Shown piece after piece: positions 36,739 through 44,867 of a DNA stretch of 64,000 nucleotides (position 1 is the stretch's first letter; each line of letters starts with the position of its first letter). This DNA comes from WLJO01 sp945889085. GTDB lineage: Bacteria > Actinomycetota > Acidimicrobiia > Acidimicrobiales > Ilumatobacteraceae. The notes beneath the pieces are model-generated. The model was not told the origin of the DNA, ran no database searches, and worked only from the letters and a program-made list of their open reading frames with translations. The translations under genes were made by a program, and so were the position numbers. The DNA lies in contig CAMDBM010000002.1 in NCBI GenBank assembly GCA_945889085.1, forward strand, positions 1 to 64,000, read 5' to 3'.

Positions 36739-37608
36739 TCAGAAGGTCATCGTGCGCAACCGGGCGATGCGCTCCTCGGTGGGGGGATGACTGCTGAAGA
36801 GCCGGGCCATGCTGGCGTTGCGCCCGCCGCGGAACTCGCTGAGCGGGTTGTGGATGTAGGCGTACGCCTGGGCCGGTGCGACCGACATGGGCGCCTTGGC
36901 GGCGAGCACCTCAATGCGCTCAAGGGCGGTTGCTAGCGATGCACCGGAGCCGAGCAACTGCGCTGCGCCGCGGTCGGCCTCGAACTCGCGTGAGCGGCTG
37001 ACCGCCATCTGGATGAGCGATGCTGCAATCGGTGCGAGCAGCGACATGAGCAACATCGCGAACGGGTTCGGTCGGTCCTCGTCGTCGCGACCGCCTCCGA
37101 ACATGCTCGCGAACATTGCCATCTGTGCGATGTAGGAGATCGCAGTCGAGATGGCAGCAGCCACCGAACCGATGAGGATGTCCCGGTGGCGAACGTGCAT
37201 CAGTTCGTGCGCCATGACCGCCTCGATCTCGTCGCGCGGCATGGCCCGCAGGAGACCCTCGGTGGCGCAGACCACCGCCTTGCTGGGGCCGCGACCGGTA
37301 GCGAACGCGTTGGGCTGCGCACTTGGGGCGATCGCCACCCGGGGCATCGGGAGATTCGCCCGGGTGGCGAGCGACGCGACCATGTCGTAGAAGTCGGGGT
37401 TGTCGGAGCGCTCGATCACCTTCGCCTTGGCCGCACTGAGCGCAAGGCGGTCGCTGAACCAGTAGGAACCGCCGACCATGACGAAGGCGATGAGCAGGCC
37501 GATGGTAAGTGCTCCGCTGCTTCCTCCGCCGAGCAGGCCGGCGACGGCCACGATGAGCCCGCCGAGTGCGGCGAGGAGCACGGTTGTCTTTGCGGTGTTC
37601 TTGAACAC
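36739..37608 (-). CDS. htpX: HtpX-like membrane zinc metalloprotease (M48)
   Basis: Membrane quality-control protease, 289 residues. Two N-terminal transmembrane segments (about 8-27 and 32-50), the active site HELMH (His134, Glu135, His138), two further hydrophobic segments and the third zinc ligand in REFEADRGAAQLLG. C-terminal SSHPPTEERIARL is a family hallmark. GTG 37608 sits 14 bases after the P-type ATPase stop, so the two genes form an operon and may both respond to metal or envelope stress. Confidence 0.92.
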   Translation of the reverse strand: MFKNTAKTTVLLAALGGLIVAVAGLLGGGSSGALTIGLLIAFVMVGGSYWFSDRLALSAAKAKVIERSDNPDFYDMVASLATRANLPMPRVAIAPSAQPNAFATGRGPSKAVVCATEGLLRAMPRDEIEAVMAHELMHVRHRDILIGSVAAAISTAISYIAQMAMFASMFGGGRDDEDRPNPFAMLLMSLLAPIAASLIQMAVSRSREFEADRGAAQLLGSGASLATALERIEVLAAKAPMSVAPAQAYAYIHNPLSEFRGGRNASMARLFSSHPPTEERIARLRTMTF

Positions 37609-37621
37609 GGGTGGACCCTTC

Positions 37622-40339
37622 CTAACGGGTGTTGCGGGTACGGGCAGAGATGAACTTGCGGGCCTCCTCGGCGACCAGCACGCTGCTGGCCACCGCGATG
37701 CACACGAACCACTGGGCGAGGCTGATCGACATGGTGTCGAACAGGCTCTGCATCGGGCCGAAATGCGTGACGCCGACCTGCAGGAGGAGCACGGCGGCAA
37801 GCGAGACCCACAGCCAACGGTTCCGCAGGGTCGAGCGCCTGAACACGCTGCGCGTGTCGTGGCGGGCATTGAGGATGTTGAAGAACTGGAAGAGCACGAA
37901 GGTGTTGAATGCCATCGTCCCAGCGATCGAGGCCGTGCCTGCGCTGAGTGCGGGCCCGGGTGCGAACTCGAGCACGAGGAGCGTGCCGACGGCCATCACC
38001 AGGGCGGAGAGCCCGACGCTGGCCCAGCGGCCGCGCGTCAGGATCCGCTCGTCTGCCGGTCGCGGTGCCGCGTGCATCGCGTCCGGTTCTTCTGCGTCAA
38101 GACCGAGCGCCATGGCCGGGGGGCCGTCCATGATGAGGTTGACCCAGAGGATTGCTACGGCAGTGAACGGCTTGCCGCTCGCGATGCCGATTATCGACGC
38201 AAGCAGGAACAGCACGGCGAACCCGAGCGTTGTGCTGAGCTGGAAGCGGACGAACTTCACAATGTTGGCGTAGATCGCCCGCCCCCGCCCGACGGCGCTG
38301 ACGATCGTGGCGAAGTTGTCGTCGGCCAGCACCATGGTGGCGGCCTCCTTGCTCACATCCGTTCCGGTGATCCCCATGGCGATACCTAGGTCCGCCTGCT
38401 TGAGTGCCGGCGCGTCGTTCACCCCGTCACCGGTCATGGCAACCACGTGGCCCCGGTGCTGCAGGATGCGGACGAGCCGCAGCTTGTGCTCGGGAGAGAC
38501 ACGGGCGAACACCGCAACCTCGTCCACGCGCTCGGCGAGTTGCTCGTCGCTCATCGCCTCGAGGTCCGCTCCCGAGAGCACGTCTCCCTCGAGGCCCAGT
38601 TCCCGAGCGATGGCGGTGGCGGTGGACGCGTGGTCTCCCGTGATCATCTTCACGGCGATACCAGCCCGGTGCGCCTGCACGATCGCGTCCCTTGCCTCTG
38701 CCCGTGCGGGGTCGACGATTCCGACCAACGCGAGGAGCGTGAGGTCACGGACGAGGCCCATCGGCTCGCCCCCGCTTGACTGGAACTCCTGCCAGGCGTC
38801 GAGCGGCAGTTCCCGCTGGGCGATGGCCAGCACGCGATATCCGTTGTCGCCGAGGCGGCTGTTGTGGGCCTCGAGCGTCGCGCGGTGCTCGTTGATGTCC
38901 ACTGCTGCGCCCGAACGGTCGATGACGCTCGTAGTGCGTGCGAGGAGCACGTCGGGGGCGCCCTTGACGAGGACCCGCACCATCACGTCGCCGTTGCTGT
39001 CGGCGAGCTCGTGCACCGTCGCCATGAACTTGTGCGTCGAGTCGAACGGCACCTCCGCAATCCGCGGATGCCGGGTGCGTAGCGGGCCGGCCTCTACGCC
39101 GCCCTTCGCGGCGAGCGCCACGAGCGCTCCCTCCGTCGGGTCGCCGACCAACTGCCAGTCGTTCTCGTTGCGCCGGATCTCGGCATCATTGCAGAGGACC
39201 ATCGCGACGAGTGCAGTATCGAGCCCAACGGGGTCGTCGTCGTTCTTGCGGCGGATCTCCCCCTCCGGGGAGTACCCGAGGCCGCTCACCGCATGCTCGT
39301 GCAACTGCGTAACCAGCTCCACAGCGGTCATCTCGTTGAGCGTCAGCGTTCCGGTCTTGTCGCTGCAGATCACGGTTGCGCAGCCGAGCGTCTCGACCGA
39401 GGCGAGTCGCTTCACGATGGCGTTGCGCTTGGCGAGCTTGGAGACCCCGACGGCGAGCGTGACAACGGTGACGGCGGGCAGTCCCTCGGGGATGGCGGCG
39501 ACCGCGAGCGCTACCGAGGTGAGGATCACCTTGCTCAGGGGCTCTCCGCGGATCAGCCCGATGATGAAGACCACGGCGACGATGCCCATGGCGAGCTTGG
39601 CGACGCTGTTGGCCAGACCGTGGAGCTGTTTCTGCAACGGCGTGTCACCCGGCTCGGTTTCCCTGAGCAACGTCGCCAGTCGACCGATCTGGGTCTCCAT
39701 CCCCGTGCCGGTCGCCACGAACTCGCCGCGTCCGCGGGTGATTGCGCTGTTCATGAACACCATGCCGCTTCGGTCCCCGAGCGGGACCGACTCGTCGGTG
39801 GGTCCACCCACGGCCTTGACCACCGGCGTGCTCTCGCCGGTGAGGGCGGACTCTGCTGCCTCGAGATTCGCTGTGGAAATCAGCCGCCCGTCGGCCGGCA
39901 CCCGGTCGCCGGCCTCGAGCAGCACAATGTCGCCGGGTACGACCTCGCGGGACTCGACGTACAGCAGCGAGCCGTCCCGGCGGACCCGGGCCCGGGAGGT
40001 CATCGAGTTCCGAAGTGCGTCAACCGACTTCTCGGCGCGCTGTTCTTGCATGAAACCGATCACCACGTTGAGGACAACGACGGTGAGGACAATCGCCGGG
40101 GTCTTGAGCTCTCCCGACACGAGCCAGGCGACGACGGCGGCCGTGATGAGGAGCAGGATGAGCCTGTCGGTGAAGCCAGCGAGCAGGCGGCGCCACGCGG
40201 GCACACCGGCTGCGGCTACGAGTTCGTTCGGCCCGTGGGAGTCCAGACGGAGGGCGGCTTCCTGTGTGGAAAGCCCGAGCGAAGCATCACCGCTGTTCGG
40301 TGCGGTTTCGGCGGGAATGTTGGAGGCGGCAGTGCTCAC
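37622..40339 (-). CDS. P-type cation ATPase (P2A, Ca2+/Mn2+ type) under manganese riboswitch
   Basis: A 905-residue P2-type ATPase. Actuator TGES (ALTGEST), phosphorylation site CSDKTGTLTLNE, MTGDHAS, hinge GDGVNDAPALKQADLG and ten probable membrane segments are present. M4 has AIPEGLPA and M6 has WVNLIMDGPPAMALG, the metal-binding pattern of Ca2+/Mn2+ pumps of the PMR1/PacL kind; the M5 glutamate of SERCA is not evident. A yybP-ykoY riboswitch upstream points to Mn2+ export as the physiological role. GTG 40339 with GAAGGA six bases upstream is chosen over TTG 40357 since the ribosome binding site falls between them. Confidence 0.92.
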   Translation of the reverse strand: MSTAASNIPAETAPNSGDASLGLSTQEAALRLDSHGPNELVAAAGVPAWRRLLAGFTDRLILLLITAAVVAWLVSGELKTPAIVLTVVVLNVVIGFMQEQRAEKSVDALRNSMTSRARVRRDGSLLYVESREVVPGDIVLLEAGDRVPADGRLISTANLEAAESALTGESTPVVKAVGGPTDESVPLGDRSGMVFMNSAITRGRGEFVATGTGMETQIGRLATLLRETEPGDTPLQKQLHGLANSVAKLAMGIVAVVFIIGLIRGEPLSKVILTSVALAVAAIPEGLPAVTVVTLAVGVSKLAKRNAIVKRLASVETLGCATVICSDKTGTLTLNEMTAVELVTQLHEHAVSGLGYSPEGEIRRKNDDDPVGLDTALVAMVLCNDAEIRRNENDWQLVGDPTEGALVALAAKGGVEAGPLRTRHPRIAEVPFDSTHKFMATVHELADSNGDVMVRVLVKGAPDVLLARTTSVIDRSGAAVDINEHRATLEAHNSRLGDNGYRVLAIAQRELPLDAWQEFQSSGGEPMGLVRDLTLLALVGIVDPARAEARDAIVQAHRAGIAVKMITGDHASTATAIARELGLEGDVLSGADLEAMSDEQLAERVDEVAVFARVSPEHKLRLVRILQHRGHVVAMTGDGVNDAPALKQADLGIAMGITGTDVSKEAATMVLADDNFATIVSAVGRGRAIYANIVKFVRFQLSTTLGFAVLFLLASIIGIASGKPFTAVAILWVNLIMDGPPAMALGLDAEEPDAMHAAPRPADERILTRGRWASVGLSALVMAVGTLLVLEFAPGPALSAGTASIAGTMAFNTFVLFQFFNILNARHDTRSVFRRSTLRNRWLWVSLAAVLLLQVGVTHFGPMQSLFDTMSISLAQWFVCIAVASSVLVAEEARKFISARTRNTR

Positions 40340-40346
40340 GAGGGTT

Positions 40347-40381
40347 CCTTCGGTCAAACGACGATGTTCGTTTTCCGAAGG
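40347..40381 (-). promoter_or_regulatory. Anti-Shine-Dalgarno hairpin (riboswitch expression platform)
   Basis: CCTTCGG (40381-40375), which is the 3' arm of riboswitch P1, can pair with CCGAAGG (40353-40347), which contains the ATPase ribosome binding site. Inside it AAACGA pairs with TCGTTT around a six-base loop, giving 13 base pairs. When P1 forms on the ligand-bound aptamer this hairpin cannot, exposing the ribosome binding site: an ON switch at translation. Confidence 0.7.
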
Positions 40382-40472
40382 TCTTTCCCGGCCCAGCTAG
40401 CTGGACCCACTGCAACCGGGTGTTTCCACCGTGATGACGACTGCAATGCGGAGGAATACTCCCCTTCTTGGA
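40372..40472 (-). promoter_or_regulatory. yybP-ykoY manganese riboswitch aptamer
   Basis: In the 200-base leader of the P-type ATPase, the gene strand carries the conserved elements of this class in order: AAGAAGG P1 arm, GGGGAGTA (40464-40457), TCATCACGG (40437-40429), and GGAAAGACCTTCGG (40388-40375), whose CCTTC closes P1. The two conserved loops dock to form the Mn2+ site. The class is known upstream of Mn2+ exporters and P-type ATPases. Confidence 0.82.
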
Positions 40473-40541
40473 TGCGGAGTTTACGGCACCCAGAAACACT
40501 TTCCACTCATCATCAGCGGGGCTGATGCGTAGGGAGTGTCC

Positions 40542-40982
40542 TCAAGCGCCGGCTTCGTCCATCGCCTGAGCGAGCGTTGTCCACGCGAGGGTCGCACACT
40601 TGATCCTCACGGGGAACTTCACGACGCCCTGCAGTGCCTCGAGGTCGCCGAGGTTCACGTCCTCCGGTTCCCCGTCCACCTCAAGTCCCATCATGCGGCG
40701 GAATGCGTCGAGCACCCGGTGTGCATCGGCGACGGGCTTGCCCTTCACGGCCTGGGTCATCATCGAGGCAGAGGACTGGCTGATTGAACAGCCCTGACCG
40801 CCCACCTTCACGTCCCTCACCACGCCATCCTCGACGAAGAGGTACACCTGGATCTCGTCGCCGCACAGCGGATTGTGACCCTGGGCCACGACTGCTGGCG
40901 GTGTCTCGAGCGCACCACGGTTCCGCGGGGTGCGGTAGTGGTCGAGGATGATCTCCCTATAGAGGTCTTCGAGTCCGGGCAC
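40542..40982 (-). CDS. sufU: Fe-S scaffold/sulfurtransferase SufU
   Basis: A 146-residue zinc-dependent sulfurtransferase that takes persulfide sulfur from SufS. Zinc/active residues Cys40 and Asp42 (NPLCGD), Cys65 (GGQGCSIS) and Cys129 (RIKCATLAW) are all present, with the SufU-type insertion of about 18 residues between the second and third cysteines compared with IscU. GTG 40982. Last gene of the sufC2-sufS-sufU operon, 15 bases after sufS. Confidence 0.93.
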   Translation of the reverse strand: MPGLEDLYREIILDHYRTPRNRGALETPPAVVAQGHNPLCGDEIQVYLFVEDGVVRDVKVGGQGCSISQSSASMMTQAVKGKPVADAHRVLDAFRRMMGLEVDGEPEDVNLGDLEALQGVVKFPVRIKCATLAWTTLAQAMDEAGA

Positions 40983-40997
40983 AGCAGGTCCTTTCGA

Positions 40998-42230
40998 TCA
41001 GAAACCGAAGATATCGGTGGCCGAGTCGAGGGCGTCCGCCAGTGCATCGGCGTCGCTCTCGTCGTTGTAGATATAGAAACTCGCCCGGGTGGTGGCGGGT
41101 GTACCGAGGATCCGCATGAGCGGCTTGGCGCAGTGGTGGCCGGCACGAACGCACACATTCGTCTGGTCCAGCACCTGGCTGACGTCGTGCGGGTGGATGC
41201 CGCGGAAATCGAACGACAGGGTTGCCCCGCGAACCTCGATGTTGTCGGGACCGTAGATGCGGATGTCGTCGCCGAAGCGATCCTTCAGCAGGTTCAGGGC
41301 GTACACGGTGAGGTCCATCTCGTGCTGGCGGATCTCGGCCATGCCGATCGACTCGAGGTACTCGATCGCCGCACCGAGGCCGACTGCCTCGATGATGGCC
41401 GGGGTGCCCGCCTCGAACTTGGCGGGCAGTTCGGCGGTGTCGAATCCATCGAGACGCACGTCGCTGATCATGTTGCCACCGCCGAGGAAGGGGGGCATGG
41501 CGTCCAGCAGTGCTTCGTGGGCCCAGAGGACCCCGATACCAGTCGGCCCGCACAGCTTGTGCGAGGAGAACGCGAGGAAGTCCGCGCCCATGGCGCTCAC
41601 GTCGGTGACATGGTGTGGAACGTACTGGCAACCGTCCACGATCGCGATCGCTCCGGCTGCGTGTGCGGCATCCGTGAGGCGACGCACCGGCGTGATGGTG
41701 CCGAGCACGTTGGACATCGCGGTGAAGGAGAAGGCCTTGACCCCGTCGAGCAGGTGATCAAGATTCGTGAGGTCCAGCTGCCCATCATCGGTGAGCGGCA
41801 CCCAACGGATGGCGAAACCCTTCTCCGCCTGAAGCATCTGCCACGGCACGATGTTGGCGTGATGCTCCATGTGGGTAAGCAGCACTGCGTCATCGCTCGA
41901 CAGGTTGGCGCGGCCCCATGACTGCACCACGAGGTTGAGCGCCTCGGTGGCGTTCTTGGTGAAGATGACCTCGTGGGGCTTGCGGGCGTTGATGAATCGC
42001 TGTGTGATGGTCCTGGCCTGCTCGTAGCAATCGTTTGACTCGGCGGCGAGTCGGTACGAACTGCGGTTCACCGGCGCGTACGAATTACGCATGAACCCGG
42101 CCATCGCGTCGATGACCTGTCGGGGCTTCTGGGTGGAGTTTGCCGAGTCCAGGAACACGAGCCGCTTACCGTCGATCATGCGATCGAAGATCGGGAAGTC
42201 ACCCTTGATCGTTGCGGCGTGCAGGCCCAT
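40998..42230 (-). CDS. sufS: Cysteine desulfurase SufS (class II)
   Basis: PLP enzyme releasing sulfur from cysteine as a persulfide. The 410-residue protein has FLDSANSTQKPRQVI at the N-terminus, VLLTHMEHHANIVPW, the PLP lysine in AFSSHKLCGPTGIG, and the catalytic cysteine in RAGHHCAKPLM. Class II membership follows from the short active-site loop. ATG 42230 is 13 bases after the sufC2 stop. Confidence 0.95.
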   Translation of the reverse strand: MGLHAATIKGDFPIFDRMIDGKRLVFLDSANSTQKPRQVIDAMAGFMRNSYAPVNRSSYRLAAESNDCYEQARTITQRFINARKPHEVIFTKNATEALNLVVQSWGRANLSSDDAVLLTHMEHHANIVPWQMLQAEKGFAIRWVPLTDDGQLDLTNLDHLLDGVKAFSFTAMSNVLGTITPVRRLTDAAHAAGAIAIVDGCQYVPHHVTDVSAMGADFLAFSSHKLCGPTGIGVLWAHEALLDAMPPFLGGGNMISDVRLDGFDTAELPAKFEAGTPAIIEAVGLGAAIEYLESIGMAEIRQHEMDLTVYALNLLKDRFGDDIRIYGPDNIEVRGATLSFDFRGIHPHDVSQVLDQTNVCVRAGHHCAKPLMRILGTPATTRASFYIYNDESDADALADALDSATDIFGF

Positions 42231-42243
42231 GGTGCAGTGTCCC

Positions 42244-43026
42244 TCAGTCGGCCCCGCGGAAGGCTTCGTAGCCGTCCCGCTCGAGGCGTTCGGCAAGCTC
42301 CATGCCGCCGGAGGCAACGATACGACCCGCCACCATGATGTGCACGAAGTCCGGCTGTAGCTCGTCGAGCAGGCGCTGGTAGTGCGTGATGAGCAGGATG
42401 CCGAGCTGCGAGCGGTCCTTGCGGATCTCACGGATGCCGGTGGCGACAACCCGCAGCGCGTCGATGTCGAGCCCGGAGTCGGTCTCGTCGAGGATCGCGA
42501 GTTCGGGCTCGAGGATGGCCATCTGCATGATCTCGTTGCGCTTCTTCTCGCCACCGGAGAACCCCTCGTTCAGGTACCGGTCAACGAAGGACGAGTCCAT
42601 GCCGAGGCGCTTCATCCAGTCCATGGTGGCGAGGCGCAGTTCGAGCACTGAGAGGTCAAGGCCCTTGCGGGCAGACAGGGCCTGCCGGAGGAACTGGATG
42701 ACCGAGACACCCTGGATCTCTTGCGGGTACTGGAACGCGAGGAACATGCCGCTCTTGGCCCGTACATCGGTGGGCCACTGGGTGACGTCGTCGCCGTCGT
42801 ACAGGATCCGACCGCTGGTGACCTCGTACGCCGGGTTGCCGAGCAGCGTGTTGGCGAGGGTGGACTTGCCCGAGCCGTTGGGCCCCATGATGGCGTGCAC
42901 CTCACCGCGGCGAACCACGAGATCGAGCCCCTTCAGGATGTCGGCACCGGGGTCGGCGCCCTCCTCGGGTGTCGGTCGGGCATGGAGGTCCTCAATGTGC
43001 AGCAGGTCAGCAGCCGTGTCGGTCAC
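42244..43026 (-). CDS. sufC: Fe-S assembly ATPase SufC (paralogue 2)
   Basis: A 260-residue SufC with Walker A GPNGSGKS, signature GFSGGEKKRNEIMQ, Walker B LAILDETDSGLDID and H-loop LITHYQR. FLAFQYPQEIQGVSV is the canonical SufC Q-loop, closer to typical SufC than the HLIMQYPTEVPGVKL of paralogue 1. GTG 43026 start. First gene of the sufC2-sufS-sufU operon; a conserved element lies 20 bases upstream. Confidence 0.94.
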   Translation of the reverse strand: MTDTAADLLHIEDLHARPTPEEGADPGADILKGLDLVVRRGEVHAIMGPNGSGKSTLANTLLGNPAYEVTSGRILYDGDDVTQWPTDVRAKSGMFLAFQYPQEIQGVSVIQFLRQALSARKGLDLSVLELRLATMDWMKRLGMDSSFVDRYLNEGFSGGEKKRNEIMQMAILEPELAILDETDSGLDIDALRVVATGIREIRKDRSQLGILLITHYQRLLDELQPDFVHIMVAGRIVASGGMELAERLERDGYEAFRGAD

Positions 43027-43046
43027 GCTTCTCAGTCTATTTCCGG

Positions 43047-43077
43047 CCCGGGATTTCCACTATCTGCGTAGGGGAAA
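43047..43077 (-). promoter_or_regulatory. Shared suf upstream element (sufC2 copy)
   Basis: On the gene strand TTTCCCCTACG (43077-43067) is followed by TAGTGGAAATCCCGGG (43062-43047). The first block matches the sufD leader, the second the sufB leader. The arms TTTCC and GGAAA form an imperfect inverted repeat, as expected of an operator. Confidence 0.5.
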
Positions 43078-43098
43078 CGTCTGGGGGCGTGCGGCGGG

Positions 43099-44055
43099 TC
43101 AGTTCCCGGAGCGCAGACGGGACCAGAGTGCCCGGTAGGAGGGGTATTCGAGCGCTTCGCTGACGTAGCCGGCCTCCACCAGCGCCAGGTGGTAGCGCGG
43201 GAGATTCCTGAATGGCACGCCGCTGTCGACGTGGTGGGCGAGGTGCCAGCCGATGCGGTACGGCACGAGGGCGAAGCGAGCGAACAAGTGCTGGCGGACC
43301 GAGTGGGTGGTTTCCCGGCGGTCCTCCGACGCCCGCAGTCCGCCGTGCTCGGCGATGGAACGCAGACGGTTGATGACCCGCCACACCGTGAGGTAGGGCA
43401 GCAGCCAGAGCAGCGGGTACATGAGCGGGTGCCCGAACAAGGTCATCAGCACCGCGAGCCCGATCTGCACGAGCACGATCTTCAGGAACGTGAGGCGCAC
43501 CCGTCGGTCCGCGTTGCGCAATCCGTTGCGCCACTGGCCGACGAGAAGTTTCAGCCCCGTGGAACCGCGTGCATCGCGCCACAGCTTGCGGCGGAATGAC
43601 GAAGGGCTGACGGGGTAGCCGCGGTAGAGCGGGATGTCTGGCTCGTCAGGGCCGAACTCCTGGCGGTGGTGCGCCATGTGCACGCGACGGTAGGCGTCGG
43701 TGGACGTCCAGGCCGGGAAGCCGAGTATCCATCTGCCGACAACGTCGTTGGCCGCCTTGTTGCTGAACAGCAGGCGGTGCGCGGCCTCGTGCATGAGCGA
43801 CGCGAACTGCGCGTTGGTGCGCCCGAGCAGCAATACGGCGACGATCCATGCGGCCGGCCACCACGCCCACTGCGTCGTCCATGCTGAGGCCCACAGGATC
43901 GCGAGTGTCTGCACGTAGACGGAGAGGACCGAGAGCGCGTTGCGCAGGTTCGGGATGCGGCGCAGTTCCTCGCGGAAGGCCGGCGTGGTGCGTCCGTCGG
44001 GACGGATGAGCGCGGTCTCGTGCGCAGGAGCCAACAGCTTCGGCTCGGGAACCAT
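43099..44055 (-). CDS. Membrane fatty acid desaturase-like protein
   Basis: A 318-residue di-iron membrane protein with the three histidine boxes: HEAAH, HMAHHRQ and HLAHHVD. Hydrophobic pairs lie around residues 45-85 and 175-215. The family includes acyl-lipid desaturases and hydroxylases; regioselectivity cannot be predicted. ATG 44055 is taken; the gene is divergent from the mycothiol-family gene with an 80-base gap. Not obviously linked to the suf genes, although it needs iron. Confidence 0.85.
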   Translation of the reverse strand: MVPEPKLLAPAHETALIRPDGRTTPAFREELRRIPNLRNALSVLSVYVQTLAILWASAWTTQWAWWPAAWIVAVLLLGRTNAQFASLMHEAAHRLLFSNKAANDVVGRWILGFPAWTSTDAYRRVHMAHHRQEFGPDEPDIPLYRGYPVSPSSFRRKLWRDARGSTGLKLLVGQWRNGLRNADRRVRLTFLKIVLVQIGLAVLMTLFGHPLMYPLLWLLPYLTVWRVINRLRSIAEHGGLRASEDRRETTHSVRQHLFARFALVPYRIGWHLAHHVDSGVPFRNLPRYHLALVEAGYVSEALEYPSYRALWSRLRSGN

Positions 44056-44135
44056 CGTCGCGACCACGTCGAGAACGTACTCCGCTCGGTGTGGCGCTTG
44101 TGCCTTGGTGTGCGGCGCGGTGGCAGGATAGGCCG

Positions 44136-44867
44136 ATGGATCACCAGCAGAACTGCGCAATCGCCGCCACGCTCATCGATCGCATGGCAGGGCTGCTGAG
44201 CGAGGCAGACCTGTCGACCCCGGTCCCCACGTGTCCGGGATGGGATCTCGCACGGTTGATCACCCACGTGGGCGGCATTCACCGTTGGGCGGTCCAGTTG
44301 GTGGAGGCCCGGGCCCAGGAGCGGGTCGCACCTACCAAGGGCGAACGCGGCGACGATCTTGTTGCGTGGCTGGCGGCAGGTGCCCTCCCCGTTGCCGGTC
44401 TCGTCACTGCGGACCCGAACGACCGCATGTGGTCGTGGGGCAAGGAGCAGACGGTGGGCTTCTGGACCCGACGCCTCGTCCACGAGACAGCCGTGCACTA
44501 CGCGGATGCGGCGATCGCGCTCGGTGTTGAGCCGCAGATCGAGGCACCCATCGCCGTTGACGGCATTGACGAGAGCCTCGGGAATCTTCCGTTCGCTACA
44601 TGGTCGCCCACGGTCGCCAACCTGCGCGGCACCGATTCCATCCACCTGCACGGCACCGACACCGAGGGTGCCGAGTGGATGATCCAGATGAACGACAGCG
44701 GCTACACGTTCGATCATTCGCACGGCAAGGGATCGGTTGCGGTACGCGGTGCAGCGGTGGACCTCTACCTGCTGCTGCAGGGCCGTCGTTCGCTCGACAG
44801 CGATCGGTTCGAGACGTTCGGCGACCGAGCGGTCATCGAGTTCTGGCTGGCGAACGCATCGACGTGA
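44136..44867 (+). CDS. Maleylpyruvate isomerase / mycothiol-dependent enzyme family protein
   Basis: A 243-residue DinB/MDMPI-type protein of the TIGR03083 kind. It begins with a four-helix bundle (DLSTPVPTCPGWDLARLITHVGGIHRW contains the conserved PGWxxxxLxxHvxxxHxW pattern, residues about 26-50) and RRLVHETAVHYADA supplies the second metal histidine. Family members use mycothiol or are of unknown role. ATG 44136. Its stop abuts the stop of the convergent acyl-CoA ligase gene. Confidence 0.78.
   Translation: MDHQQNCAIAATLIDRMAGLLSEADLSTPVPTCPGWDLARLITHVGGIHRWAVQLVEARAQERVAPTKGERGDDLVAWLAAGALPVAGLVTADPNDRMWSWGKEQTVGFWTRRLVHETAVHYADAAIALGVEPQIEAPIAVDGIDESLGNLPFATWSPTVANLRGTDSIHLHGTDTEGAEWMIQMNDSGYTFDHSHGKGSVAVRGAAVDLYLLLQGRRSLDSDRFETFGDRAVIEFWLANAST

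Noticed and set aside
40503..40530. ATCAGC/GCTGAT hairpin after sufU
   Set aside because: Only six base pairs with a 3-nt loop and no U-tract; probably chance, or a weak terminator that cannot be supported.
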